Below the pieces are notes generated by a model, which worked only from the letters and a program-made list of their open reading frames with translations, searched no databases and was not told the origin of the DNA. A DNA stretch of 64,000 nucleotides from Streptomyces jeddahensis (GTDB taxonomy: Bacteria; Actinomycetota; Actinomycetes; Streptomycetales; Streptomycetaceae): NCBI RefSeq assembly GCF_001642995.1, contig NZ_LOHS01000058.1, positions 1 through 64,000 on the forward strand, given 5' to 3'. Both the position numbers and the translations under genes were made by a program. The stretch's first letter is position 1. Every line of letters starts with the position of its first letter. This document shows, in pieces, positions 44,191 to 52,394 of the stretch.

Positions 44191-45273
44191 TTACTGAGAG
44201 TGACCGGGATGAAGCAGATGGCGCAGGACCCGGTCGCGGACCATGAGTGCGGCCCGCTTGCCGGGGAGCTCGACCTCCGCGGAGAAGCGGAAGCCCGCGC
44301 TCAGGAACGCCGAGACGGAGGGGGTGTTGCGCAGATCGGGTTCGGCGATCACGCGAGTGCACCGGGGGCGGTGGTCGAGCACGAGATCGGCGACGGCTCT
44401 CAGGAGCGTTGTGCCGAGCCCCCGTCCGCGGTGGGCGACACCGCCGATGAGGAGGTGGATTCCGGTGTCGTGCGGACGGGCGGGGTAGTAGCGGGCGACG
44501 GGGTCGAGGTCCGCGCGGTAGATCTCCCAGTAGCTGATGGGGGCGCCGTCGAGCACACCGAGACACGGCACGCTCCGTCCGTCGCCCTCGAGCTGGGGAC
44601 GCAGATGGGCTTCCGTCACGGTGTCGGGGCCGTCAAGCTCCCAGAACGCGGCAACGGCGGGGTCGTTCATCCAGCGGGTGATGAGCGGCAGATCGCGTTC
44701 GACGCGTACCGGGACGAGCCTGAAGACGCCCGCGGGTGTGCTGGTGGGCCTCCATTCGGGGAGGTTGTCGAGCAGATCGTCGTCGGCGAAGGCGGCGAGG
44801 TCGGCGGGCATGGGATCCGCCATGAGCCGGGTGTCGGCATGCGTGTCGGTGTGGTCATACGCGGGGGCATGCGGGTCGGCGTACGTCTCGGCAGGCGTCG
44901 AGGCGCCGGTGGCCGTCGCGGCCGCCGACTGCCGACGGGCGCGGTGTGGGGTGCCCTCTGCCGCCCCGGTGGGCTCGTCGGCGTCGTCTGCTTCGTCGCC
45001 TTCGGACGCCTCGGTCTCGGCGGCCTCGGTGAAGAGGGCGATGAGCTCGTCCGGCAGACGCAGGTCGAGTGTGTCCGCACTGTCCAGGTCGTTCGGTCCG
45101 GGGTTCAAGCCGGGTTCCGAGCCCATGCCGGTACCCGAGCCGGGCTCCGTACAGGTGCCCGTACCCGTGCCGGTCTCGGTCCCGCTGGCCGGGTCGGTCT
45201 CCGTGCCGGCCTCTGGACGGGCTTCGGTGGCGGTGGGGGCACCGGCGTCGGTGCTCGCATCGGTGGGAGCCAC
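44191..45273 (-). CDS. GNAT N-acyltransferase, IucB/RhbD-type, with low-complexity N-terminus
   Basis: This 360-residue protein has a low-complexity first 165 residues (Thr/Glu/Gly runs such as GTETGTGTGT, then an acidic and Ala/His/Asp-rich part) and a GNAT domain (about 185-355). The domain has GIHLLIGGVAHRGRGLGTTLLRA for acetyl-CoA binding and RVIAEPDLRNTPSVSAFLSAGF. It most resembles siderophore acetyltransferases such as IucB/RhbD that acylate an N-hydroxylated amine. Here no N-hydroxylase gene adjoins, so it may acylate a free amine. GTG 45273 has AGGAG seven bases upstream. Confidence 0.85.
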   Translation of the reverse strand: MAPTDASTDAGAPTATEARPEAGTETDPASGTETGTGTGTCTEPGSGTGMGSEPGLNPGPNDLDSADTLDLRLPDELIALFTEAAETEASEGDEADDADEPTGAAEGTPHRARRQSAAATATGASTPAETYADPHAPAYDHTDTHADTRLMADPMPADLAAFADDDLLDNLPEWRPTSTPAGVFRLVPVRVERDLPLITRWMNDPAVAAFWELDGPDTVTEAHLRPQLEGDGRSVPCLGVLDGAPISYWEIYRADLDPVARYYPARPHDTGIHLLIGGVAHRGRGLGTTLLRAVADLVLDHRPRCTRVIAEPDLRNTPSVSAFLSAGFRFSAEVELPGKRAALMVRDRVLRHLLHPGHSQ

Positions 45274-45313
45274 GGTGCTGCTCCTCTCTCGGAGTGTGGG
45301 TGGGGCATGTACC

Positions 45314-47557
45314 TCAGGAATGAAGGGGGTTGGCGATCGTGACGTAGACGGACTGGGTGTCGACCGGACCGACGAGTTCGTCGAGACCGTGCACGCGCGT
45401 GAGCAGGTTGGCCTTGCAGCGCAGCACGGGCGAGTCGAGGAGCTGTTCGGGAAGCGGGCTGCGCAGACCCTGAGGTCCCGAGGCGACGTCGCGAAGGAAC
45501 TTGCGGAACGCGGCGAGCAGCAGCTGTTCGTCGGCGAGGCGCTGGGAGCCGAAGGCTCCGATGAGACCGAGGACGTTGTTGATGGCCAGGTAGTAGGCGA
45601 AGCGCTCGTTCGTGACCGCGTCGGAGACGAACGTGTCGCTGAGTTCGCCGATGCCGGGCAGGCGCTTGTCGAGTTCGTCGCGCCGGGACTCGCGGAAGTA
45701 GTACCCCTGGTTGTCCCGGTAGCGGCCGCCGATGGGCCACCCGTCGGCGTCCAGCAGCACGAGCGTGTTCTGCTGATGGGCTTCCAGGGCGATGCCCGCC
45801 TCGCTGTCGAGCCAGAGCACGGGGCGTACGACCTGCTGCAGATAGCGCAGGAACCACTCGGCGGCGACGGCTCCCCTGGGGCGGCCCGTCCGTCCCGCGA
45901 GTCTGGTCACGAGCTCGGTGAGCCGGGACCGCATGGGCGTGCGGTCCTGTCCGGCGGGCTGAACCGGCGGCCGCGGCGATACGAGCCCGGCGATGCAGGA
46001 GACATCGTCCCCCGGGGCGAAGGGGTTGTGCCGGATCATGACGTCGAGCCCGGGTACCGGTGCGCCGTCGGGTGCGTCGACGGCGAGCCAGGCCGGGTCG
46101 CGCACGATGTCGAAGCCCGGGTGCGCCTTCTGCCACTGCTCGGCGAGGCCGCTGCGCAGCAGGCGGTGGACCTCGACGCCACGGTGGAGCTCCTTGCGGA
46201 GGTTCTCCCTGCGGGAGTTGGTGATGCGCAGCCCGAGCGACAGTTTGAGCATCGCGGGTGCGCCAGAGCGGTACACGGTGCGCAGGGAGGAGGTGGGATG
46301 CCACAGGGCGCCGTGGGGACCGAGGTCCTGGAGGAGGCCGGCCTCGAGGAGCGCGGCGATCTCCGCGTGGTGGGTGACCTCACGCATCTGCCACGGATGC
46401 ATCGGCAGGGCGGTGTATCCGTCGGGCAGCGGCAGTCCGTCACCGGCCAGAAAGGCGGTGAGTTGTGCGGCCGGGACGGCGCGGCCGCGCTCGGTCCATG
46501 CCGAGTCGGTGGCGAGGACGGACGGGGCCACAGCCATCCAGTGCAACGGGAAGGCGCCCCTGAGCTCCGGTGAATAGAGCCGCGATTCGGCCTCGGTCAG
46601 TCCTTCGCGACTCTTCGGGGTCGGGTGCAGGGGGTGGCCGAGAAGCAGGGCCTGCTCGGCGGCCAGAAAGAGGTCCGCTGCGTCGCCGGGGCTCCGCCTG
46701 CGGTCGGCGATGAACATGGCGGTACGCCGCACCGAATCGGCGACCCGCCCCACGAGGTCGCCACCGTCGCCGAGTTGCACGGCCGGCAAGTCCTCGTCCA
46801 CCGGCGCTTCCCGGACGTCCGATACGTCCTGGGCGGCCGGAACACCGTCCACGGCCAGCATGTCCTTGGCGGCCGGAACACCGTCCACAGCCGGCAGCTC
46901 CGCCACACCGGGCACCTCCTCCACACCGGGAGCATCTCGTGCAGCCGGGACGTCCTCGACGACCACCGGAAGGTCCCCTTCGGCCGACACGTCCTCCGCG
47001 GCCTCGGCGGTCGCTCCGGGAAGTGCGCCGGTGCCCTCGGCCACGGTGCCTCCGGGGTCCTCCGATTCCTCGCCCCCGTCATCCCCCATGTCTGCGGCCA
47101 CATCGGCCTTCGCGCCGGCCGTCTCCCTCAGGCACTCGCGCGCGAGGAGCGCCGCGACCGTGACCGCGTCCACCGAAGGCGCACTGTCCGGGCCGTCTTC
47201 GAGGTACGGCAGGCCGAACCGGTGCCATCCGCAGGCCGACCAGTAGTGCACGGGCACGAGAAGTGCGGTGCAACTGGCCTCGAGCGGAATACGCAAGGTG
47301 CCCTGTTCCGGTGCGGCGAGATTCTTCTCCCGTACCCAGCAGCGCAGCAGGTTCTCGACGGCCGCCCCTTGCGCGGCGATCCCTGGCTCAGGGTGTTCCA
47401 GCAGATCGGCGGTTGCGCCGTGCAGCCGTTCGGTCGCCTGGCCGCCCTCCTGCTGACGGGGGACGGAGCGGGGCTCCGCCAGCAGCGGCGCCTGCGTGCC
47501 GCCTGCGCTGCACAGGGGCAGGTGGGAGCGGCCTTGTTGTTCGGAGTTGGCGTTCAA
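45314..47557 (-). CDS. NIS siderophore synthetase, IucA-like (type A), with repeat insertion
   Basis: This 747-residue IucA/IucC synthetase has the citrate-type motifs LLLGHPLHPTPKSREGL and LPMHPWQMREV, the ATP loop LEAHQQNTLVLLDADG, and RYRDNQGYYFRES. Type A enzymes adenylate a prochiral carboxyl of citrate. About residues 155-275 are an unusual insert of imperfect repeats (DVPAARDAPGVEEVPGV, AVDGVPAAKDM, AVDGVPAAQDV), making it over 100 residues longer than usual. The start is TTG 47557 with GAGGAA five bases upstream. It is second in the operon, after the aminotransferase. Confidence 0.92.
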   Translation of the reverse strand: MNANSEQQGRSHLPLCSAGGTQAPLLAEPRSVPRQQEGGQATERLHGATADLLEHPEPGIAAQGAAVENLLRCWVREKNLAAPEQGTLRIPLEASCTALLVPVHYWSACGWHRFGLPYLEDGPDSAPSVDAVTVAALLARECLRETAGAKADVAADMGDDGGEESEDPGGTVAEGTGALPGATAEAAEDVSAEGDLPVVVEDVPAARDAPGVEEVPGVAELPAVDGVPAAKDMLAVDGVPAAQDVSDVREAPVDEDLPAVQLGDGGDLVGRVADSVRRTAMFIADRRRSPGDAADLFLAAEQALLLGHPLHPTPKSREGLTEAESRLYSPELRGAFPLHWMAVAPSVLATDSAWTERGRAVPAAQLTAFLAGDGLPLPDGYTALPMHPWQMREVTHHAEIAALLEAGLLQDLGPHGALWHPTSSLRTVYRSGAPAMLKLSLGLRITNSRRENLRKELHRGVEVHRLLRSGLAEQWQKAHPGFDIVRDPAWLAVDAPDGAPVPGLDVMIRHNPFAPGDDVSCIAGLVSPRPPVQPAGQDRTPMRSRLTELVTRLAGRTGRPRGAVAAEWFLRYLQQVVRPVLWLDSEAGIALEAHQQNTLVLLDADGWPIGGRYRDNQGYYFRESRRDELDKRLPGIGELSDTFVSDAVTNERFAYYLAINNVLGLIGAFGSQRLADEQLLLAAFRKFLRDVASGPQGLRSPLPEQLLDSPVLRCKANLLTRVHGLDELVGPVDTQSVYVTIANPLHS

Positions 47558-47680
47558 GGGGCTTCCTCACGGGGTCGTTCGGGCTCGTACGGGGAGGGAC
47601 CGAGGCGGCTCTCGGCGGTCTGTGACGTTTCGGATCGGCTCTGTTCGACGCGGCTCGGCTTTGGTCGCAGCTGATCGGCT

Positions 47681-49039
47681 TTAGTCGAGGTGGTGTCGGT
47701 GCACCGCTGCGGCCAGCGCGTCGGCGAGACGGTCGAGAACCGCGGAGGCCTGCTCGTCCGTGAGGGTGAGCGGAGGAAGGAGGCGTACGACGCTGGAGTG
47801 CCGGCCGCCGAGTTCCACGATCAGTCCGCGGCGCAGGCACTCGCGCTGGACGTCGGCGGCCAGTTCGGGTGCGGCCGGGGGCGGGCCGGGGGACGTGGGG
47901 GCCTCGGCCGCGGGATCGACGAGCTCGAGGCCGATCATCAGTCCACGGCCGCGCACGTCGCCGACGCAGGCGTACTCGGCGGCCAGTCCCTGCAGTTGGC
48001 CGAGCATACGGGCGCCGAGCACCGCGGCGCGCTCCGCGAGACGGTTCTCTCTGACGTACGACAACGTCGCCGCGCCTGCCGCCATGGCGAGCTGGTTGCC
48101 GCGGAAAGTGCCGGCGTGGGCGCCCGGTCCCCAGGCGTCGAGATCGTCCCGGTAGACCACGACGGCCAGCGGCAGGCTGCCACCGATCGCCTTGGACAGC
48201 ACCATCACGTCCGGTGTGATGCCGCTGTGTTCGACCGCCCAGAACGTCCCGGTCCGCCCGACCCCGGTCTGCACCTCGTCGGCGATCAGCGGAATGGACC
48301 GGGCCGCGGTGATCTCACGCATGCGCCGAAGCCAGTCGTCGGGGGCGGGGATCACGCCGCCCTCCCCCTGCACCGGTTCGAGGATCATCCCGGCGGGTCC
48401 CGGTACACCGGACTTGGGGTCGTCGAGGAGGTTCTCGGTCCAGCGCGCCGCAAGCTCGGCGCCGCGGGTGCCGCCGATGCCGAACGGGCAGCGGTAGTCC
48501 TGCGGGTACGGAAGTCGCGCCACCCGTACGCCCGTCGCGCCACCGGACGCGTCGAGCGCCCCGGCCGTCATGCCGTGGTACGCACCGGTGAAGGCCAGTA
48601 CGTCGCTCCGCCCGGTCGCCGTGCGCACCAGTTTCAGTGCGGCCTCGACCGCATCCGTGCCCGCCGGGCCGCAGAACTGGATACGGGCCCGGTCGGCGAG
48701 GCGGGGCGGAAGCGTGCGGAAGAGCTCCGTCGTGAAGGTGTCCTTGACCGGTGTGGCCAGGTCCAGGACGTGCAGCGGCGCACCGGAGTCGAGCACTTTT
48801 CTGATCGCTTCGAGCACGACCGGGTGGTTGTGTCCCAGCGCCAGCGTCCCGGCGCCGGAGAGGCAGTCGAGATAGCGCCGCCCGTCCGCCCCTTCGATCG
48901 TCAGGCCGCGGGCCCGCACGGGCACGATCGGCAGCGCGCGGGCATACGTGCGCGCGGCTGATTCGCGCGCCGACTGGCGGCGCAGAATGCCTTCGAATGC
49001 GACGGGCGCCGCCGCGGGCGCAGGCTCGGTCACGGCCAC
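47681..49039 (-). CDS. dat: Diaminobutyrate--2-oxoglutarate transaminase
   Basis: This 452-residue class III PLP aminotransferase makes L-2,4-diaminobutyrate from aspartate semialdehyde. The PLP lysine is in VMVLSKAIGG. GAYHGMTAGALDASG is a phosphate-binding region, and LIADEVQTGVGRTGTFW contains the conserved Asp. It is nearest RhbA/EctB-type enzymes. I chose the GTG at 49039, with GGAGG ten bases upstream; a GTG two codons later is possible, and the longer open frame to 49204 is not supported. As first gene of the siderophore operon it should supply the amine building block. Confidence 0.9.
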   Translation of the reverse strand: MAVTEPAPAAAPVAFEGILRRQSARESAARTYARALPIVPVRARGLTIEGADGRRYLDCLSGAGTLALGHNHPVVLEAIRKVLDSGAPLHVLDLATPVKDTFTTELFRTLPPRLADRARIQFCGPAGTDAVEAALKLVRTATGRSDVLAFTGAYHGMTAGALDASGGATGVRVARLPYPQDYRCPFGIGGTRGAELAARWTENLLDDPKSGVPGPAGMILEPVQGEGGVIPAPDDWLRRMREITAARSIPLIADEVQTGVGRTGTFWAVEHSGITPDVMVLSKAIGGSLPLAVVVYRDDLDAWGPGAHAGTFRGNQLAMAAGAATLSYVRENRLAERAAVLGARMLGQLQGLAAEYACVGDVRGRGLMIGLELVDPAAEAPTSPGPPPAAPELAADVQRECLRRGLIVELGGRHSSVVRLLPPLTLTDEQASAVLDRLADALAAAVHRHHLD

Positions 49040-49340
49040 GACTGTCGGTCCTCCCGCTGTTCCCTGGCGAAATCCCGCCCCGTGCCGGGCGAGTTCCCGC
49101 TGGGGCTGGGCGGGTTCCCGCTGTGCGCAGGCGAGTTGACGGGGGCTGAACGCATGGAGCGACTGCCCCGTAGGTTTCCAACGACGCCGGGGCCGGAGGA
49201 TCACGGGTGCGGGGAAGATCCTTGCCGTGACGGAACCGTTGCCGCTGCGTCCGCCGTCCCCAACGGCACCGGCATAGTTGTGTGGTGCCGTTCGGCCGGA
49301 CAGGCCGATCAGTTGGCAGAGATCCAGGGGGAGTCACACC
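49040..49340. other. Divergent promoter region of the siderophore operon and a protease
   Basis: In 300 bp between dat and the secreted protease I see repeated GCGAGTTCCCGCTG-like segments (49087-49120) but no match to the TTAGGTTAGGCTCACCTAA iron box. No gene is supported. Confidence 0.5.
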
Positions 49341-50561
49341 ATGCGAGCCATCCGCCCGATCCCAGCCCCGCGTCGCGGGAGGAACTCGCGGCGCAGAACC
49401 TCGGTGACGGGTGCGATCGCCCTCGGCGCCGTACTGGCGCTGACCGCCACGGCCTGCCAGGGCTCGGCCGACGACAACGCGGGCGGTGAGCCGTCGGCCT
49501 CCCCTTCCCAGGCGGACGACGGCACGTTCGAGATTCCGCAGGACATCCAGGACCGGCTCAAGGAGCACGGGATCGACCTGGACAAGTGGCGGAACGGCGC
49601 ATGGAAGAACTGGGACAAGGACGACTGGCTGCGCGAGGCCAAGGACTTCGTCAACCCGATCATCGAGGACCTCTGGGACCCGGACCGGATGCGCGACGCC
49701 GAGGAGCCGGACACGGGGGTCGACGACGACCTCGCCGGCGGCCAGGGCGTCACCGACCCGACGCCCGACCCCGTGAAGGCGCAGACGGTGAAGACGCCGT
49801 ACCACGACAACGCGGCCGAGGCGGGCAAGGTCTTCTTCGACGGCCCCGAGGGCTCGATGGTGTGTTCCGCGACCGTGGTCGAGGATCCGGCGCACCCCGG
49901 CAAGTCGAACCTGGTGTGGACCGCCGGCCACTGCGTGCACGCGGGCAAGGACGGCGGCTGGTACCGCAACATCGCCTTCGTCCCGTCGTACAACAACGAC
50001 GGCAAATCGGAGGAGGAGCTGCAGAACGCCACCAAGGAGGAGGTCGCTCCCTACGGCGTCTGGTGGGGCGACTGGGCGGGGACCTCCGACGAGTGGATCG
50101 AGCAGGGCGGGCCGACCGGCGGGCAGGGCGCGCCGTACGACTTCGCCGTCATCCATGTGACGCCTGAGAAGGGCAGTGGCGGCAAGTCCCTCGAGGAGAC
50201 GGTGGGTTCGGCTCTTCCCGTGGACTTCGACGCACCGGCCGCGAACGAGCTGCAGAGCCTGTCGGCGATCGGCTACCCAGCGGCGCCGCCCTACGGCGGT
50301 CAGCGGCTGTACCAGTGCACGGACAAGCCGGGCCGGCTCTCGCTGTCCGGGTCCACGCCCACGATGTATCGCATCGGCTGCACCATGACCGGCGGTTCGT
50401 CCGGCGGCGGCTGGATCGCGCAGGGGCCGGACGGGAGGCCGGCGCTGGTGTCCAACACGTCGATCGGCCCGGTGACGGCGGGCTGGCTGGCGGGCCCGCG
50501 GCTGGGCAAGGAGGCCAAGGGCATCTATGACGCGGTGAGCGAGAAGTTCGCCGGGCAGTGA
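49341..50561 (+). CDS. Secreted trypsin-like peptidase, possibly a lipoprotein
   Basis: This 406-residue protein has an Arg-rich N-terminus, hydrophobic signal segment (IALGAVLALTATACQG) and a weak lipobox, then a linker (about 40-150) and a chymotrypsin-like domain. Catalytic residues: VWTAGHCVHA (His), YDFAVIHV (Asp) and GGSSGGG (Ser, in place of GDSGG). This resembles Glu-specific or serine-protease-like secreted peptidases of Streptomyces. ATG 49341 has GGGGGAG eight bases upstream. A T-tract terminator follows. Confidence 0.88.
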   Translation: MRAIRPIPAPRRGRNSRRRTSVTGAIALGAVLALTATACQGSADDNAGGEPSASPSQADDGTFEIPQDIQDRLKEHGIDLDKWRNGAWKNWDKDDWLREAKDFVNPIIEDLWDPDRMRDAEEPDTGVDDDLAGGQGVTDPTPDPVKAQTVKTPYHDNAAEAGKVFFDGPEGSMVCSATVVEDPAHPGKSNLVWTAGHCVHAGKDGGWYRNIAFVPSYNNDGKSEEELQNATKEEVAPYGVWWGDWAGTSDEWIEQGGPTGGQGAPYDFAVIHVTPEKGSGGKSLEETVGSALPVDFDAPAANELQSLSAIGYPAAPPYGGQRLYQCTDKPGRLSLSGSTPTMYRIGCTMTGGSSGGGWIAQGPDGRPALVSNTSIGPVTAGWLAGPRLGKEAKGIYDAVSEKFAGQ

Positions 50562-50588
50562 CGCGTACGTCGGCTTCGGAGCCGACGC

Positions 50589-50630
50589 GGCGAGGGCCCG
50601 CCCCCTGTCAGGGGACGGGCCCTCGCCTTT
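50589..50630 (+). terminator. Rho-independent terminator
   Basis: GGCGAGGGCCC (50589-50599) pairs perfectly over 11 bp with GGGCCCTCGCC (50617-50627), followed by TTT. An inner CCCC/GGGG stem extends it. It ends the protease transcript and faces hflX. Confidence 0.88.
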
Positions 50631-50660
50631 CTGCTCGGCTTGGCCGAGCAGTCCGTCATG

Positions 50661-52184
50661 TCAGTGCCCGGCCGACCGGGCCCCCGGCAGCGCCGGCACA
50701 TACGGTGCCAGCTCGGCCGCGAGCTCCTCGTGCACCCGCGCCTTGAGCAGCGTGCCCTCCGCGGTGTGCTCCTCGGAGATCACCTCGCCCTCGGCGTGTG
50801 CGCGCGAGACGAGCCGGCCCAGCGAGTACGGCACGAGGGCCTCGAGCTCGACCTCGGGCCGCGGCAGATCGTTGTCGATGAGCGCGAGCAGCTCGTCGAT
50901 GCCCTGACCGGTGCGGGCCGACACGGCGATCGAGCGCTTCTCGATCCGCAGCAGCCGCTGGAGCACCAGCGGATCGGCCGCGTCCGCCTTGTTGATCACC
51001 ACGATCTCGGGCACGTCGGTCGCGCCCACGTCGCGGATGACCTCGCGCACGGCGGCCAGCTGCTCCTCCGGCGCGGGGTGCGCGCCGTCCACCACGTGCA
51101 GGATCAGGTCGGCGTCGCCGACCTCCTCCATCGTGGAGCGGAACGCCTCGACGAGGTGGTGCGGCAGATGCCGGACGAATCCGACGGTGTCGGCCAGCGT
51201 GTAGAGCCGGCCGCTCGGGGTCTCGGCCCGGCGCACGGTCGGGTCGAGGGTGGCGAACAGGGCGTTCTCCACCAGCACGCCCGCGCCCGTGAGCCGGTTG
51301 AGCAGCGAGGACTTGCCCGCGTTGGTGTATCCGGCGATGGCGACCGAGGGCACCTTGTTGCGCCGGCGCTCCTGGCGCTTGATCTCGCGGCCGGTCTTCA
51401 TGTCCGCGATCTCCCGGCGCATCTTGGCCATCTTCTCGCGGATCCGACGCCGGTCCGTCTCGATCTTGGTCTCACCGGGACCACGGGTGGCCATACCGCC
51501 GCCCGAGGAGCCTGAGCCACCGCCACCCATCTGCCGGGACAGCGACTGACCCCAGCCGCGCAGCCGCGGCAGCATGTACTGCATCTGCGCGAGCGAGACC
51601 TGCGCCTTGCCCTCTCGGGACTTGGCGTGCTGGGCGAAGATGTCGAGGATCAGGGCGGTACGGTCGACCACCTTGACCTTGACGACGTCCTCGAGGTGGA
51701 TCAGCTGGCCCGGGGTGAGCTCACCGTCGCAGACCACGGTGTCGGCCCCGGTCTCCAGCACGATGTCGCGCAGCTCCTGGGCCTTGCCGGAGCCGATGTA
51801 GGTGGCCGGGTCGGGCTTGTCGCGGCGCTGGATGACGCCGTCGAGCACCATCGCGCCGGCGGTCTCGGCCAGCGCGGCCAGCTCGGCGAGCGAGTTCTCC
51901 GCGTCGGTCACGGTCCCAGAGGTCCACACGCCGACGAGCACGACGCGCTCCAGGCGGAGCTGCCGGTACTCGACCTCGGTGACGTCCTCGAGCTCGGTGG
52001 AGAGCCCGGCCACACGGCGCAGGGCCGCGCGGTCGTGACGGTCGAACTGGTCTCCGTCCCGGTCTCCGTCGATCTCGTAGCTCCAGGCGACGTCCTCTTC
52101 CATCAGGGCATCGGCCCGAAGACCTTCGGGGTAGTTCTGAGCGAAGCGCTGCTCGTCCTGGGAAGGGGAAGAAGAGGAGGTCAT
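50661..52184 (-). CDS. hflX: GTPase HflX
   Basis: This 507-residue ribosome-associated GTPase splits or rescues stalled ribosomes. An N-terminal HflX domain contains GSGKAQELRDIV (about 130) and a Gly/Ser-rich loop with GPGETKIETDRRRI, followed by a coiled helical linker. The G domain has G1 GYTNAGKSSLLNRL, G2/G3 DTVGFVRHLP and G4 NKAD. Arrangement and length are typical for actinobacteria. The ATG at 52184 has GAAGAGGAGG close upstream in its leader. It follows the M1 peptidase gene by 210 bp on the same strand. Confidence 0.95.
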   Translation of the reverse strand: MTSSSSPSQDEQRFAQNYPEGLRADALMEEDVAWSYEIDGDRDGDQFDRHDRAALRRVAGLSTELEDVTEVEYRQLRLERVVLVGVWTSGTVTDAENSLAELAALAETAGAMVLDGVIQRRDKPDPATYIGSGKAQELRDIVLETGADTVVCDGELTPGQLIHLEDVVKVKVVDRTALILDIFAQHAKSREGKAQVSLAQMQYMLPRLRGWGQSLSRQMGGGGSGSSGGGMATRGPGETKIETDRRRIREKMAKMRREIADMKTGREIKRQERRRNKVPSVAIAGYTNAGKSSLLNRLTGAGVLVENALFATLDPTVRRAETPSGRLYTLADTVGFVRHLPHHLVEAFRSTMEEVGDADLILHVVDGAHPAPEEQLAAVREVIRDVGATDVPEIVVINKADAADPLVLQRLLRIEKRSIAVSARTGQGIDELLALIDNDLPRPEVELEALVPYSLGRLVSRAHAEGEVISEEHTAEGTLLKARVHEELAAELAPYVPALPGARSAGH

Positions 52185-52394
52185 TGGATCCTTACGTCGA
52201 TACGGGAGTGAAACGGTGACGGACGTGAGCCGTCATCGTGGTCAACGATCGGGGCCGTCCTGGGATTCCCCGCGTCACAGCCGGGCCGTCGCGGCTGTCA
52301 CCGGGCGGAGCTCCGGAGCGGCCGCGCCGCCGACGTGAAGATGGTTGCACGGCGCGGGCCGCCTCGTCATCCGGGTTATCCGCCGGACTTCGGG

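Noticed and set aside
49080..49280. Iron box before the siderophore operon
   Set aside because: Looked for TTAGG/CCTAA-type palindromes; none has the spacing or sequence of a DmdR box.
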